Assembly (NCBI GenBank): GCA_015057315.1
Contig: SVER01000010.1
Location: forward strand, 34,360-98,359
Source: Pseudobutyrivibrio ruminis
GTDB taxonomy: Bacteria; Bacillota; Clostridia; Lachnospirales; Lachnospiraceae
Length of the DNA: 64,000 bases
Reading direction: 5' to 3'
Shown here: positions 1 through 9,481 of the stretch, piece by piece
How the letters are laid out: each line of letters starts with the position of its first letter
How positions within the stretch are numbered: position 1 is the first letter of the stretch
Translations under genes and position numbers: made by a program
Notes under the pieces: model-generated
Seen by the model: the letters and a program-made list of their open reading frames with translations, nothing else
Databases searched by the model: none
What the model was told of the DNA's origin: nothing

Positions 1-852
1 TTCAGAGAAAACTATCATCTGGGAACCAAGCTCATAAACAACTTCCATCAAATCCTCAGGACCGTTGCCCTTTAAAGCATTGATAGCTTCTATAACCTCT
101 AGGTTGTTACCAACTGCAAAACCAAGTGGCTCATCCATATTAGTAAGAACAGCGGCAATCTTCTTATTAGCACGCTTTCCAATATCTACCATTGATTTAG
201 CAAGCTCTAATGCTGATTCTTTAGTCTTCATGAAAGCACCGTCACCAACTGTAACATCAAGAACGATGGCATCTGTACCTGCAGCAAGCTTCTTTGACAT
301 GATTGAACCAGTAATAAGAGAAATCTCATCAACTGTAGCTGTAACATCACGCAAAGCGTATAGCTTCTTGTCAGCTGGTGCAAGATTCTTAGACTGACCA
401 GTAACTGCAATTTTAATTTTATTAACCTGACTAATAAACTGCTCCTCTGAAAGAGCACCATTAAATCCTGGGAAAGCCTCAAGCTTATCAATAGTTCCAC
501 CTGTGTGTCCAAGTCCTCTACCAGACATCTTGGCAACTGGAACACCGATTGAAGCAATGATAGGGCCAAGTACAAGTGTAACCTTGTCTCCTACACCGCC
601 TGTTGAATGCTTATCAATCTTAACACCATCTATTGATGAAAGATCAAGGATATCCCCCGAATCTCTCATTGCCATTGTTAAATCATAACGTTCTCTAACA
701 TCCATTCCCTTAAAGTATATGGCCATCAAAAGTGCAGACATCTGATAATCAGGAATCTCATCATTTGTGTAGCCATTTACGATATGGTAGATTTCCTCTG
801 TTGTTAGAGCCTCCCCCATTTTCTTTTTTTCGATTAAATCATACATTCTCAT
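1..852 (-). CDS. pdp: Pyrimidine-nucleoside phosphorylase, C-terminal part outside window
   Basis: Phosphorolysis of thymidine/uridine nucleosides to the free base and (deoxy)ribose-1-phosphate, a cytosolic nucleoside salvage step. The visible 284 residues begin [10 protein letters not shown] and carry the glycine-rich phosphate-binding segment [10 protein letters not shown] and the [11 protein letters not shown] motif typical of the thymidine/pyrimidine-nucleoside phosphorylase family. About 150 residues of the usual ~435 are missing because the window ends, not because the gene is broken. The ATG at 850-852 is preceded by AAAAGGGGTG. It follows rlmH by 22 bp and is probably cotranscribed with it. 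DeoA versus Pdp cannot be settled from this part. Confidence 0.93.
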   Translation of the reverse strand, partial: MRMYDLIEKKKMGEALTTEEIYHIVNGYTNDEIPDYQMSALLMAIYFKGMDVRERYDLTMAMRDSGDILDLSSIDGVKIDKHSTGGVGDKVTLVLGPIIASIGVPVAKMSGRGLGHTGGTIDKLEAFPGFNGALSEEQFISQVNKIKIAVTGQSKNLAPADKKLYALRDVTATVDEISLITGSIMSKKLAAGTDAIVLDVTVGDGAFMKTKESALELAKSMVDIGKRANKKIAAVLTNMDEPLGFAVGNNLEVIEAINALKGNGPEDLMEVVYELGSQMIVFSE

Positions 853-874
853 TTGATATACACCCCTTTTAAAA

Positions 875-1354
875 CTATTTGTGATATGGCTCATTATTCA
901 TAATTCGCATAGCTCTATATATCTGCTCTAATAGAATTACCCTCATAAGCTGATGTGGGAAAGTCATTTTGGAAAAAGAAACAGAATCATTACAGCGCTT
1001 CATAACAGCATCTGATAACCCTAAGGAGCCTCCAATAATAAAGCAAATGGAGCTGTTACCTGTAATCCCAAGATTCTCTATATATTTAGAAAAAGCAACT
1101 GAATCCTGCTGCTTTCCTTGAATTGCTAAAGCAATAGCATAATCTCTGTCCTTGATATGCTTTAAGATTCTTTCTCCCTCTTTATCCTTAATAATATTAA
1201 TCTCATTTTCAGTTGAATTTTCGGAAGTTTTTTCATCGTTTACTTCAACTATCTCGAGAGAACAATATTTAGATAGCCTTTTTGAATACTCTAAAATCGC
1301 ATCCCTATAAAACTTTTCTTTAATTTTGCCAACACATAGAATTCTTACATTCAT
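875..1354 (-). CDS. rlmH: RlmH, 23S rRNA pseudouridine-1915 N3-methyltransferase
   Basis: SPOUT-class methyltransferase that uses AdoMet to methylate pseudouridine 1915 in helix 69 of 23S rRNA on assembled ribosomes. The C-terminal half has the trefoil-knot cofactor motif [10 protein letters not shown] and the family-typical end with EQIYRAMRI and EPYHK. I start at the ATG ending at 1354, giving 159 residues, the usual family length and the usual [10 protein letters not shown] opening; the reading frame extends 12 codons upstream without homology. There is no clear Shine-Dalgarno. A promoter-like pair ends only 7 bp before this ATG, so the mRNA may be leaderless. Confidence 0.95.
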   Translation of the reverse strand: MNVRILCVGKIKEKFYRDAILEYSKRLSKYCSLEIVEVNDEKTSENSTENEINIIKDKEGERILKHIKDRDYAIALAIQGKQQDSVAFSKYIENLGITGNSSICFIIGGSLGLSDAVMKRCNDSVSFSKMTFPHQLMRVILLEQIYRAMRIMNNEPYHK

Positions 1355-1361
1355 GTAATCT

Positions 1362-1390
1362 ATTTTAGCCCATTTATACAATTTAAACAA
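1362..1390 (-). promoter_or_regulatory. Candidate sigma-A promoter for rlmH
   Basis: On the minus strand TTGTTT (1385-1390) and TAAAAT (1362-1367) are separated by exactly 17 bp. The initiation codon ends at 1354, so the expected transcription start falls on or beside the ATG. It lies just downstream of the preceding terminator. Confidence 0.45.
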
Positions 1391-1403
1391 CCGCTATAAA
1401 TAC

Positions 1404-1436
1404 AAAAAAAGACACGCCTGCGGTGACGTGTCTTTT
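1404..1436 (-). terminator. Rho-independent terminator after the zinc-ribbon/TPR gene
   Basis: GACACG (1411-1416) pairs with CGTGTC (1427-1432), extended by A/T pairs, and the minus strand ends in seven T residues (1404-1410). It closes the fhs/TPR transcript and separates it from rlmH. Confidence 0.85.
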
Positions 1437-1442
1437 AAAGGG

Positions 1443-1490
1443 AGAATAATGTTATGAAAAATGTATCTCTTATCGAGATGATGTTATTCT
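1443..1490. repeat. Imperfect inverted repeat between TPR gene and its terminator
   Basis: AGAATAA (1443-1449) faces TTATTCT (1484-1490), and inside it ATCTC (1465-1469) faces GAGAT (1475-1479). It is in the 3' untranslated region of the gene ending at 1542. No function recognised. Confidence 0.35.
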
Positions 1491-1541
1491 ACTAATTAAT
1501 TATGTTTAAATAGAGTATTAAATGTGAAATATTTGTTAAAT

Positions 1542-2708
1542 CTATGGTTGGTAAATATAGTTGCCATGATATGTAGGACTAACATTACCATCCTCATCAA
1601 CAATAACTACAGATAATACGCTTGTACCCTCCAAAATTGGGAATGGATCAATATATTGTATTCCGTTTTTTGTAGGGCTTGTACCATCCCAGGTGTAAAA
1701 TGCCTTACAGCCTTCTGGTACATCTATAGAAATCATAACCTTTTCATTGTATACACCATCTGTTGGTGTAACAACCGGAAGTGCAAGCTTTTTATAAGCA
1801 ACTGTATACTCTGCTATAGCAACATCCGAATATTCTCCCGCTTCATTTTGTGCAACAGCTTTAACTACAGTGGTTCCTTCTGTTATCTGTATAGGCTTAG
1901 AATAAAGCTTACCTGATGTAGTTGGATTCTTACCGTTTAATGTATAAAAGATTTGGTAATCACCATTGGTAGAAAGCTGTAATAAGAAATCCTTATCGTA
2001 TGTGCCAGCCTCATAACTAAATGATGGTGGCATCATAATATATGCACTAATAAGCTCTTTAATTTCATCATTTGTAGCACCCTGTGCCAGTTCATAAATT
2101 CTAGCAGTATCATCTAAGGCGCTAAGTGAATTAAGAAGATAGGTATATATTTTTTTATTTTCCGGGTCAATTATAAGGGCTTGCTCCAAAAATGAGACAG
2201 CCTTCTCGTAATCCTTTACCCTGTAATACATTCTTCCCAATCCATAAATAACTTCGTATGAACTGTCATCTATGGCATAGGCTTCTTCATAATAACCCAA
2301 TGCCTTAGCATACTGAGCGTTATTTTCCGCATCCACAGCCATATTCATAATATTGTCGTAGGAGTGATTACTCACATAAGGAATAATCATTAATGCTCCT
2401 ATGATTGCAACAATGATTATAGCAATAAATAGTAGCGTACGAATCTTTTTAGTGAATACCTTAGGCTCATATTCTGTCGAACTGGTTTTAGGCGCCTCTA
2501 CCGAAGTATTAATTTCAACCTTTTCAATAGGCTTATATACTCCAGTAGCAAATTTGTCATCTTTATTTTTGTTTTTATCTTCTACAACCTTTGATAAAAG
2601 TTCTTCTTCTAAAACATTGTAATCAGGCACAAGCTGAACAGACTCCCCACATTTTGGGCAGTACATTAATCCATTTTCAATTTCAGCTCCACATTTTTTA
2701 CAATTCAT
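1542..2708 (-). CDS. Membrane-anchored zinc-ribbon / TPR protein with two C-terminal chitobiase-type repeats
   Basis: Unknown function. Residues 1-22 form a zinc ribbon with Cys3, Cys6, Cys17 and Cys20; a charged linker follows; residues 91-112 are one strongly hydrophobic membrane segment; residues 118-195 look like two or three TPR repeats (YAKALGYYEEAY, YEKAVSFLEQAL). The rest, roughly 228-293 and 299-386, is two related beta domains with YTLNGKNPT and YTWDGTSPT cores, the pattern of the chitobiase/hexosaminidase C-terminal (Ig-like) domain. The layout suggests a cytosolic N-terminus and an external C-terminus. It starts 3 bp after fhs and is probably translated from the same mRNA. Confidence 0.85.
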   Translation of the reverse strand: MNCKKCGAEIENGLMYCPKCGESVQLVPDYNVLEEELLSKVVEDKNKNKDDKFATGVYKPIEKVEINTSVEAPKTSSTEYEPKVFTKKIRTLLFIAIIIVAIIGALMIIPYVSNHSYDNIMNMAVDAENNAQYAKALGYYEEAYAIDDSSYEVIYGLGRMYYRVKDYEKAVSFLEQALIIDPENKKIYTYLLNSLSALDDTARIYELAQGATNDEIKELISAYIMMPPSFSYEAGTYDKDFLLQLSTNGDYQIFYTLNGKNPTTSGKLYSKPIQITEGTTVVKAVAQNEAGEYSDVAIAEYTVAYKKLALPVVTPTDGVYNEKVMISIDVPEGCKAFYTWDGTSPTKNGIQYIDPFPILEGTSVLSVVIVDEDGNVSPTYHGNYIYQP

Positions 2709-2711
2709 ATT

Positions 2712-4382
2712 TTAGAATAATCCTGTAATAACTCCATCATCAGTTACATCTATATTATTTGCAGCAGGCTGCTTTGGTAAGCCTGGCATAGTCATTATAC
2801 TACCTGTTACAGCAACAACAAAGCCTGCTCCTGCGGAAGCATATACTTCTCTAACATTTAATGTAAATCCCTCAGGTCTTCCAAGCTTAGTTGCATCGTC
2901 AGACAAAGAATACTGAGTCTTTGCCATACATACAGGGAAGTTGCCCATGCCAAGATCTGTAATACGCTTTAATTCTCTTTCAGCCGCTGGTGAATAAGAT
3001 ACGTCCTTAGCTCCATAAATCTCTGTTGCCACCTTAGAAATCTTATCCTTTAATGAAAGGTCATCTTCATATAATGGCTTGAAGTTGCTCTCTTTGTTTT
3101 CAAGCACATTAAGGACCTTCTTAGCAAGCTCTACGCCGCCTTGGCCGCCCTTTTCCCAAACTTCAGAAAGAGCAAATTCACAACCTCTAGACTCACAAAA
3201 TTCCTTAACAAAGTTTGTTTCTGCATCAGTATCTGTAATAAATGAATTAAGTGTAACAACTACAGGTACATTATATTTCTGAAGGTTTTCTATATGCTTT
3301 TCAAGGTTAACAATTCCCTTCTTTAATGCATCTAGGTTTTCTTCAGTAAGGTCAGTCTTAGGTACGCCACCATTATACTTAAGCGCTCTGATTGTAGCTA
3401 CTAAAACTACTGCATCCGGCTTAAGTCCTGCCATTCTACATTTAATATCAAAGAATTTCTCAGCACCAAGGTCAGCTCCAAAGCCAGCCTCAGTAATTGT
3501 AATATCAGCAAGCTTCATAGATGCCTTTGTTGCACGAACTGAGTTACAGCCATGGGCAATATTTGCAAATGGTCCACCATGTACAATAGCTGGTGTATGC
3601 TCTAATGTCTGAATAAGGTTAGGCTTAAGTGCATCCTTAAGAAGTGCTGCCATAGCACCTGTAGCCTGTAAATCACCAGCAGTAACAGGCTTTCCTTCAA
3701 AAGTATAAGCAACAATAATCTTGCTTAATCTATCCTTTAAGTCATGCATATCATTGGCAAGACATAAAATCGCCATTATCTCAGAGGCAACTGTAATGAC
3801 GAAATGATCCTCTCTAACCATACCATCAGCCTTTGCGCCAAGACCAACTACGATATTTCTAAGGACTCTATCATTCATATCAAGGCATCTCTTCCAAACG
3901 ATTTGTCTAGGGTCGATACCAAGTAAATTACCCTGCTGAATATGATTGTCAAGCATAGCTGCAAGAAGATTGTTTGCAGATGTAATAGCATGAAAATCAC
4001 CTGTAAAGTGAAGGTTCAAATCCTCCATTGGAACAACCTGTGCGTAACCACCACCTGCTGCTCCGCCCTTTATACCGAAGCAAGGTCCTAAAGATGGTTC
4101 TCTTAAAGCAAGGCAAGCCTTTTTACCAAGAACACCCATTGCCTGGCCAAGTCCTACAGATGTAGTAGTTTTACCCTCACCAGCAGGTGTAGGATTGATT
4201 GCTGTAACAAGAACAAGCTTACCATCCTTTTTACCCTCTAATTTTGCAAGCAATTCATCGGATAATTTAGCTTTATACTTTCCGTATAACTCCAAATCAT
4301 CCTCTTTAATATCAAGTAATGCCGCTACATCCTTGATATTAGCCATTTTTGCTTCCTGTGCGATTTGAATGTCTGTCTTCAT
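2712..4382 (-). CDS. fhs: Formate--tetrahydrofolate ligase
   Basis: ATP-dependent ligation of formate to tetrahydrofolate giving 10-formyl-THF, used for purine and formyl-Met synthesis and, in acetogens, the Wood-Ljungdahl methyl branch. The protein has the P-loop [11 protein letters not shown] near residue 67, the FTGDFHAI segment and the GVPK/ALKYNGG region of the family; 556 residues is full length. Two in-frame ATGs lie 6 bp apart. I take the inner one (MKTDIQIAQ) because GGGAG is 8 nt from it but only 2 nt from the outer one. Lies 15 bp downstream of ftsK. Confidence 0.97.
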   Translation of the reverse strand: MKTDIQIAQEAKMANIKDVAALLDIKEDDLELYGKYKAKLSDELLAKLEGKKDGKLVLVTAINPTPAGEGKTTTSVGLGQAMGVLGKKACLALREPSLGPCFGIKGGAAGGGYAQVVPMEDLNLHFTGDFHAITSANNLLAAMLDNHIQQGNLLGIDPRQIVWKRCLDMNDRVLRNIVVGLGAKADGMVREDHFVITVASEIMAILCLANDMHDLKDRLSKIIVAYTFEGKPVTAGDLQATGAMAALLKDALKPNLIQTLEHTPAIVHGGPFANIAHGCNSVRATKASMKLADITITEAGFGADLGAEKFFDIKCRMAGLKPDAVVLVATIRALKYNGGVPKTDLTEENLDALKKGIVNLEKHIENLQKYNVPVVVTLNSFITDTDAETNFVKEFCESRGCEFALSEVWEKGGQGGVELAKKVLNVLENKESNFKPLYEDDLSLKDKISKVATEIYGAKDVSYSPAAERELKRITDLGMGNFPVCMAKTQYSLSDDATKLGRPEGFTLNVREVYASAGAGFVVAVTGSIMTMPGLPKQPAANNIDVTDDGVITGLF

Positions 4383-4397
4383 TTGCATGACTCCCTT

Positions 4398-7151
4398 TTA
4401 TTGTGCATTTATTAGTTCTTCAAACTCTGAAATGGACATGCGAATTTCTCTAGGCTTAGTACCCATTTCAGGGCCAACTACCCCAGCCTCTGCTAACTGA
4501 TCCATGATTCTAGCTGCTCTGTTAAATCCAATCCTAAAGTTCCTTTGTAAATATCCAATGGAACCCTTTTGGTTTTCTATAACAAGGCGTCCGGCTTCGT
4601 TAAATAGTTGGTCTCTGGAATTATCCGGTTCCCCAGATATAGACACTGAACCACTGCCTGCCTCAGAGTTTTGAATTTGAGTTTCTATATCAGAATTATA
4701 TTCTGCTGAATCGTTGTTATTTTTCAAGAAATCAACAACTGCACTAACCTCTTCATCACTAACAAAAGCACCTTGAACACGAATAGGCTTAGAAAGATTT
4801 TGTGGAGCATATAGCATATCACCATTACCAAGCAAATCCTCTGCACCGTTCATATCAAGGATAACTCGCGAATCATTTCCTGATGAAACAGAAAATGCTA
4901 TACGAGAAGGAACATTAGCCTTAATAAGACCTGTAATTACATTTACAGTAGGCTTTTGTGTTGCAATAATCAAATGAATACCTGCAGCACGGGCAAGCTG
5001 CGCAAGACGTACAATTGAGTCTTCTACATCAGCAGCCGCAACCATCATAAGATCCGCAACCTCATCAAGTATGATAACAAGTTGAGACATTCTAACCCTT
5101 TTTTCTTCAGGAATAGAATCAGGCAGGGCATCGCTTTCTACCTTTTCATTAAATCCTTCGATATTACGTACCCCTGCAGCAGCCAAAAGCTCATATCTAT
5201 CTGTCATTTCCTTTACAGCCCAATGAAGCGCACCGGCAGCCTTCTTGGCATCAGTAATAACTGGAAGAAGAAGGTGTGGAATACCATTGTATACTGAAAG
5301 CTCAACCATCTTAGGGTCAACCATTATCATTTTAACCTCATCAGGCTTAGCATGATATAGAATACTCATGATAATGGTGTTAATACAAACTGATTTACCT
5401 GAACCTGTGGCACCTGCAATAAGAAGGTGCGGCATCTTTTCAATATTTCCAACAATAACTGAGCCTGAAATATCCTTACCAACACAGAAGGATATTTTAG
5501 ATTTAGCATTCTTAAATTCTTTTGAAGCAACAAGCTCTTTAAAGCCAACCATTGATTTTACCTTGTTAGGAACTTCTATACCAATTGCAGATTTACCTGG
5601 AATTGGCGCTTCTATTCTAACATCAGTAACTGCCATGTTAAGCTTAATATCATCTGATAAATTAACAACCTTAGATACCCTGGTGCCTTCTGCAATTTCA
5701 AGCTCATATCTTGTAACCGATGGGCCAAGGGTAACCTCTGTAACATTAGCCTGTACGCCAAAGTTACCAAGAGTACGCTGAAGCTTGCCAGCCATTTCCT
5801 GGAGATATTCCTTAGAATCCCCGCTACCCTTTTTAGCGTCATTTAACAGAGTAAGTGGTGGATATTTATATGGTTTATTAGTTTTCTTTTTGTCAGCCTC
5901 AATAGAAGCACGAAGTGACTCTGATGAATTTTCAATTTCTTCTTTAGTAGATGACGAAGCCTTAGCCCTTCTTGCGGGGGTTTCATTTACTACAGTTTCT
6001 TCTACAGGCTCTTTTACCGGCTCCTGAACAGGAGGCTCTGGTGGTGTATTAATAACAGGCGCCTGATAAACTATAGGCTCAGGCTCTGCAATATTCGGAG
6101 TAGCTACAGCCTGTTGTGACACCGCTGCTATATTTTCGCTATTGTCAACATCTGAATCAAGATTCTTAAAGGAATGTGTACTTCTTGATTTTCTATCAAA
6201 TGCCTTTAGCTTATGACGGTTAGTTTTTGTAACCTCAACATCAGACTCACCTTCAGCAAGATTAAATTTGATTTCATTAACATCTCCACCTGCAGTAATA
6301 TCTGAATAATCAGGCATAAGAGTTGTGTTGCTGGTGATTCCTGTATGTTTTCTATCTCTTCTGTTACCTTCAGTTTGATTCATCTGTTGCTGTTCTAAAG
6401 CAATATCATCATTTATTTTATTTATAATAGCCTGACGATTATCATTGAATCTGGTTTGATTAGCTTCTCTTTCTAATAGCTGTCGTTCTCTTCTGGCTCT
6501 TCTTTTAGCTGCTGCTCTATCTGCATGATATCTGGAAGATTGCTGAACCTTATCAAAAGCGAAACGTTCTAAAATAATAATTACACATACAATCATTATA
6601 ATAATATCAATAAGATATGCCCCAAGAAGCCCAAAGCTATCAAAAACAGCAAACACAATAGCGCCGCCAATTAAGCCGCCGCCATAATGATGCTCCTTAG
6701 CAAAGTAAAAAGCTTCTAAAGGATTAAGAATACTTTGTCCATTAAAAATAAGCTCAACAAAAACGCTAATAAATATTAATAGTATAGTGCCTGCTACAAC
6801 CTTAGCCACTGCAACCTTATTGCCATAGTTAGAAATAATGAAAAATGCGGAAAATGCCACCATGAATGGCAGTACAAATTGAATTACACCAAAAACACCA
6901 AACAGAAAGTTGGATACTGCATTTCCAACCATTCCGCCAATTCCAAAATTGCTTATGCAAAGTAAAATACACAGTACTAAAGAACCCCAAAGGATAATTT
7001 CCTTTGAAGAATCTTCAAAAAATGGATCCTCAAATTCTAATTCTTCAGCCTTAACTCTAGTATTTTTTCTTTTAGTAGTATTCCTTGTTGTGTTTTGGGA
7101 TTTTTTGCTATTTGATTTTCTTTTAGAATTATTCGTCCCTTTTTGTGCCAA
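4398..7151 (-). CDS. ftsK: FtsK/SpoIIIE-family DNA translocase
   Basis: Septum-anchored, ATP-driven motor that moves chromosome ends across the closing septum or into the forespore. The 917 residues show a basic N-terminus, about four membrane helices (roughly 50-195), a long polar linker rich in Glu/Pro (to about 430), and a RecA-like motor with Walker A GATGSGKS near 580 and Walker B ILDEVADLM. The C-terminal winged-helix gamma domain that reads DNA polarity signals is present (IGYLQRNFRIGFNRAARIMD). The start is TTG, seven bases after AGAGG. It is followed within 15 bp by fhs. Confidence 0.96.
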   Translation of the reverse strand: MAQKGTNNSKRKSNSKKSQNTTRNTTKRKNTRVKAEELEFEDPFFEDSSKEIILWGSLVLCILLCISNFGIGGMVGNAVSNFLFGVFGVIQFVLPFMVAFSAFFIISNYGNKVAVAKVVAGTILLIFISVFVELIFNGQSILNPLEAFYFAKEHHYGGGLIGGAIVFAVFDSFGLLGAYLIDIIIMIVCVIIILERFAFDKVQQSSRYHADRAAAKRRARRERQLLEREANQTRFNDNRQAIINKINDDIALEQQQMNQTEGNRRDRKHTGITSNTTLMPDYSDITAGGDVNEIKFNLAEGESDVEVTKTNRHKLKAFDRKSRSTHSFKNLDSDVDNSENIAAVSQQAVATPNIAEPEPIVYQAPVINTPPEPPVQEPVKEPVEETVVNETPARRAKASSSTKEEIENSSESLRASIEADKKKTNKPYKYPPLTLLNDAKKGSGDSKEYLQEMAGKLQRTLGNFGVQANVTEVTLGPSVTRYELEIAEGTRVSKVVNLSDDIKLNMAVTDVRIEAPIPGKSAIGIEVPNKVKSMVGFKELVASKEFKNAKSKISFCVGKDISGSVIVGNIEKMPHLLIAGATGSGKSVCINTIIMSILYHAKPDEVKMIMVDPKMVELSVYNGIPHLLLPVITDAKKAAGALHWAVKEMTDRYELLAAAGVRNIEGFNEKVESDALPDSIPEEKRVRMSQLVIILDEVADLMMVAAADVEDSIVRLAQLARAAGIHLIIATQKPTVNVITGLIKANVPSRIAFSVSSGNDSRVILDMNGAEDLLGNGDMLYAPQNLSKPIRVQGAFVSDEEVSAVVDFLKNNNDSAEYNSDIETQIQNSEAGSGSVSISGEPDNSRDQLFNEAGRLVIENQKGSIGYLQRNFRIGFNRAARIMDQLAEAGVVGPEMGTKPREIRMSISEFEELINAQ

Positions 7152-7168
7152 AATATAACCTCTACATT

Positions 7169-7199
7169 CAAAAGAGAATAGTTAAACTATTCTCTTTTG
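7169..7199. terminator. Perfect 15-bp hairpin between glgA and ftsK
   Basis: CAAAAGAGAATAGTT (7169-7183) is complementary to AACTATTCTCTTTTG (7185-7199). The arms end in T-rich sequence on both strands, so it can stop transcription leaving glgA; the weak U-tract (CTCTTTTG) may allow read-through to ftsK. Confidence 0.65.
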
Positions 7200-7213
7200 C
7201 TAATATATATTTA

Positions 7214-8662
7214 TCAACCAATTAAATAGTTATAAATATTTTCGTATTTTTCTTTTTGAACAGACCATGAATAGTTCTTGCTCATACCGCGCTCAATCAT
7301 CTTGTTCCACTGAGCTTTTTTCTCAAAATAAATATATTTACTATAGTTAACAGTATTAAGCAACTCATCACCATTATAATTAGCAAATGAGAAACCATCT
7401 CCTGTCTTCATATATTCATTATATGCTTCGACTGTATCAGAAAGCCCACCTGTTTCTCTTACAATTGGAACTGTTCCATATCTAAATGATATCAGCTGTG
7501 TCAAGCCACATGGCTCGAATCTGGATGGCATCAAAAATGCATCTGCAGCAGCATATAACTTATGAGCAAGGTTGTCATCATAGCAAATATTTGCAGAAAT
7601 CTTCTCAGGGTACTTCCAAGCGTAATGTCTAAACATATTCTCATATTTAGATTCGCCAGTACCGATAACTACAAGTTGTGTGAAATCGTCAACAATTCCT
7701 TCAATACAGTAGTTAATCAAATCAAGGCCTTTTTGGTCTGTAAGACGTGAAATCAAACCTATCATATATTTCTTAGAATCTACCTCTAAGCCCAAATCAG
7801 CTTGAATTTTAGTCTTGTTAATTTTTTTATTTTTTCTAAAGGTCTTGATATCAAAATTCTTATAGATTTTTTCATCTGTAGCTGGATTGTATAAATCGTT
7901 ATCTATGCCGTTAACAATGCCCTGCATATCATAGTGTCGTGCACGAAGTAAACCATCTAAGCCTTCGCCGTAATATGGCATTTGAATCTCTTCGCAATAT
8001 GTAGAAGAAACTGTTGTAATATAATCTGCGTATACAAGTCCGCCCTTAAGCATATTACCGCATTTTTTGTATTCAAGCTTATCTGGTGTGAAAAGATTCA
8101 TAGATAATCCTGAAATTCCAGCTACTGTCTTAGTATCCCACATACCCTGGAACTTAAGATTATGAATAGTCATAACCGACTTCATTCCCCAGAAGAACTG
8201 ATCCCCCTGGAAATCATTCTTAAGGTATACTGGGATAAAACCAGTCTGCCAATCATGGCAGTGAATAAGATTTGGTTGAAAACCAATGAGTGGAAGCATT
8301 GAAAGTACAGCCTTATCGAAAAAGATGAACTTTTCAAGATCCCATCTATCCTCTGAATATGGATAAAAGCAATCAAAATAATCGTGATTATCTATAAAGT
8401 AAAATTTAACACCATCAAGCTCGTACTCAAAAACGCCCACGTATTTAGTACCAACTAATGGGCCCATATTCATCTGGAAGCTAGTTAAAAATTTAAAATC
8501 CTTTTTGTATTTCTCAGGTATAAATGTATAGTATGGTAAAACAACTCTAACATCGAAGTATTCCTTGGAAAACTCCTTTGGTAAAGCTCCGCAAACATCT
8601 GCCAATCCGCCAGTTTTAACAAATGGCACACATTCGCTTGCAGCAAAAAGTATCTTATTCAT
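7214..8662 (-). CDS. glgA: Glycogen synthase (ADP-glucose)
   Basis: GT5-family transferase that adds glucose from ADP-glucose to the non-reducing end of alpha-1,4-glucan. The N-terminal KTGGLADVCGALP motif binds ADP-glucose, and the C-terminal SRFEPCGLTQL and GTVPIVRETGGLSDTV motifs form the second Rossmann domain. At 482 residues it is full length. No other glg gene is beside it: yebC precedes it by 25 bp and a hairpin follows, so it may share a transcript with yebC. It implies storage of glycogen-type polymer. Confidence 0.96.
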   Translation of the reverse strand: MNKILFAASECVPFVKTGGLADVCGALPKEFSKEYFDVRVVLPYYTFIPEKYKKDFKFLTSFQMNMGPLVGTKYVGVFEYELDGVKFYFIDNHDYFDCFYPYSEDRWDLEKFIFFDKAVLSMLPLIGFQPNLIHCHDWQTGFIPVYLKNDFQGDQFFWGMKSVMTIHNLKFQGMWDTKTVAGISGLSMNLFTPDKLEYKKCGNMLKGGLVYADYITTVSSTYCEEIQMPYYGEGLDGLLRARHYDMQGIVNGIDNDLYNPATDEKIYKNFDIKTFRKNKKINKTKIQADLGLEVDSKKYMIGLISRLTDQKGLDLINYCIEGIVDDFTQLVVIGTGESKYENMFRHYAWKYPEKISANICYDDNLAHKLYAAADAFLMPSRFEPCGLTQLISFRYGTVPIVRETGGLSDTVEAYNEYMKTGDGFSFANYNGDELLNTVNYSKYIYFEKKAQWNKMIERGMSKNYSWSVQKEKYENIYNYLIG

Positions 8663-8687
8663 CAGTACTCAACCCCTCTTATTTTAT

Positions 8688-9416
8688 TTATTCATTCCAG
8701 TTATGATAAACATTCTGCACGTCATCATCTTCATCAAGTAGATCTAAAATCTTATTGATTTTGTAAAGATCCTGCTCGTCAGTAAGTTCAACATAAGTCT
8801 GAGGAATCATTGTAACCTCAGCATCAGCCATAGGAATGTTCTCGGCCTCAAGAGCCTCTCTTACAGCAGAAAAATCATCTGGTGCTGTATAAATTTCGAA
8901 GCAATCCTCTTCCTCTGAGAAATCCTCAGCTCCTGCATCAAGAGCTATCATCATTAAATCGTCAGCTTCCATAGAGCAATCTTCTTTAGAAATGATAATC
9001 TGACCCTTGTTATCAAACATAAATGATACACAACCAGGTGTGCCAATGCTTCCGCCACCCTTAGTAAATGCATTTCTAACATTAGCTGCTGTACGATTTC
9101 TGTTGTCTGTAAGGCAATCTACAATAATAGCTGTACCATTTGGGCCATAGCCTTCGTAAGTAACGTTCTCGTAGTTAACAGCATCAATGTTACCAGCTGC
9201 CTTCTTAATACCATTTTCGATTGTAGCATTAGGCACGTTATTAGACTTAGCCTTTGCGATTACATCGCGAAGCTTAGAATTATTGTTAGGGTCTGGACCG
9301 CCCTCTTTTACTGCGACAGCGATTTCACGACCAATTATTGTAAAAATCTTACCCTTTGCAGCATCATTCTTTTCCTTTTTGTGCTTAATATTAGCAAATT
9401 TTGAATGTCCTGACAT
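8688..9416 (-). CDS. yebC: YebC/PmpR-family protein
   Basis: Member of the YebC/TACO1 family, long annotated as transcriptional regulators and more recently linked to translation through difficult peptide motifs. The 242 residues have the signature opening [19 protein letters not shown], the [20 protein letters not shown] helix segment and an acidic C-terminus, all at normal length. ATG with a good upstream AGAGG. It has its own candidate promoter at 9453-9481 and is followed by glgA after 25 bp. Confidence 0.95.
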   Translation of the reverse strand: MSGHSKFANIKHKKEKNDAAKGKIFTIIGREIAVAVKEGGPDPNNNSKLRDVIAKAKSNNVPNATIENGIKKAAGNIDAVNYENVTYEGYGPNGTAIIVDCLTDNRNRTAANVRNAFTKGGGSIGTPGCVSFMFDNKGQIIISKEDCSMEADDLMMIALDAGAEDFSEEEDCFEIYTAPDDFSAVREALEAENIPMADAEVTMIPQTYVELTDEQDLYKINKILDLLDEDDDVQNVYHNWNE

Positions 9417-9452
9417 GAAATTAATACCTCTTTTCTATTGTGAATCTAAAAA

Positions 9453-9481
9453 ATTATATCAAATAACAGTTTTTTATTCAA
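9453..9481 (-). promoter_or_regulatory. Candidate sigma-A promoter for yebC
   Basis: Minus strand TTGAAT (9476-9481), 17 bp, then TATAAT (9453-9458) with an upstream TG giving an extended -10. The -35 overlaps the last codons of the CBS-domain gene. Confidence 0.6.

Noticed and set aside
1454..1495. 13-codon plus-strand frame MKNVSLIEMMLFY after GGGAGAA
   Set aside because: Good spacing to a ribosome-like site, but no promoter in that direction and it lies in an inverted repeat; kept only as the repeat.
5368..5781. 137-codon plus-strand open frame
   Set aside because: Lies antisense to the FtsK motor domain, no ribosome site, composition mirrors the real gene.
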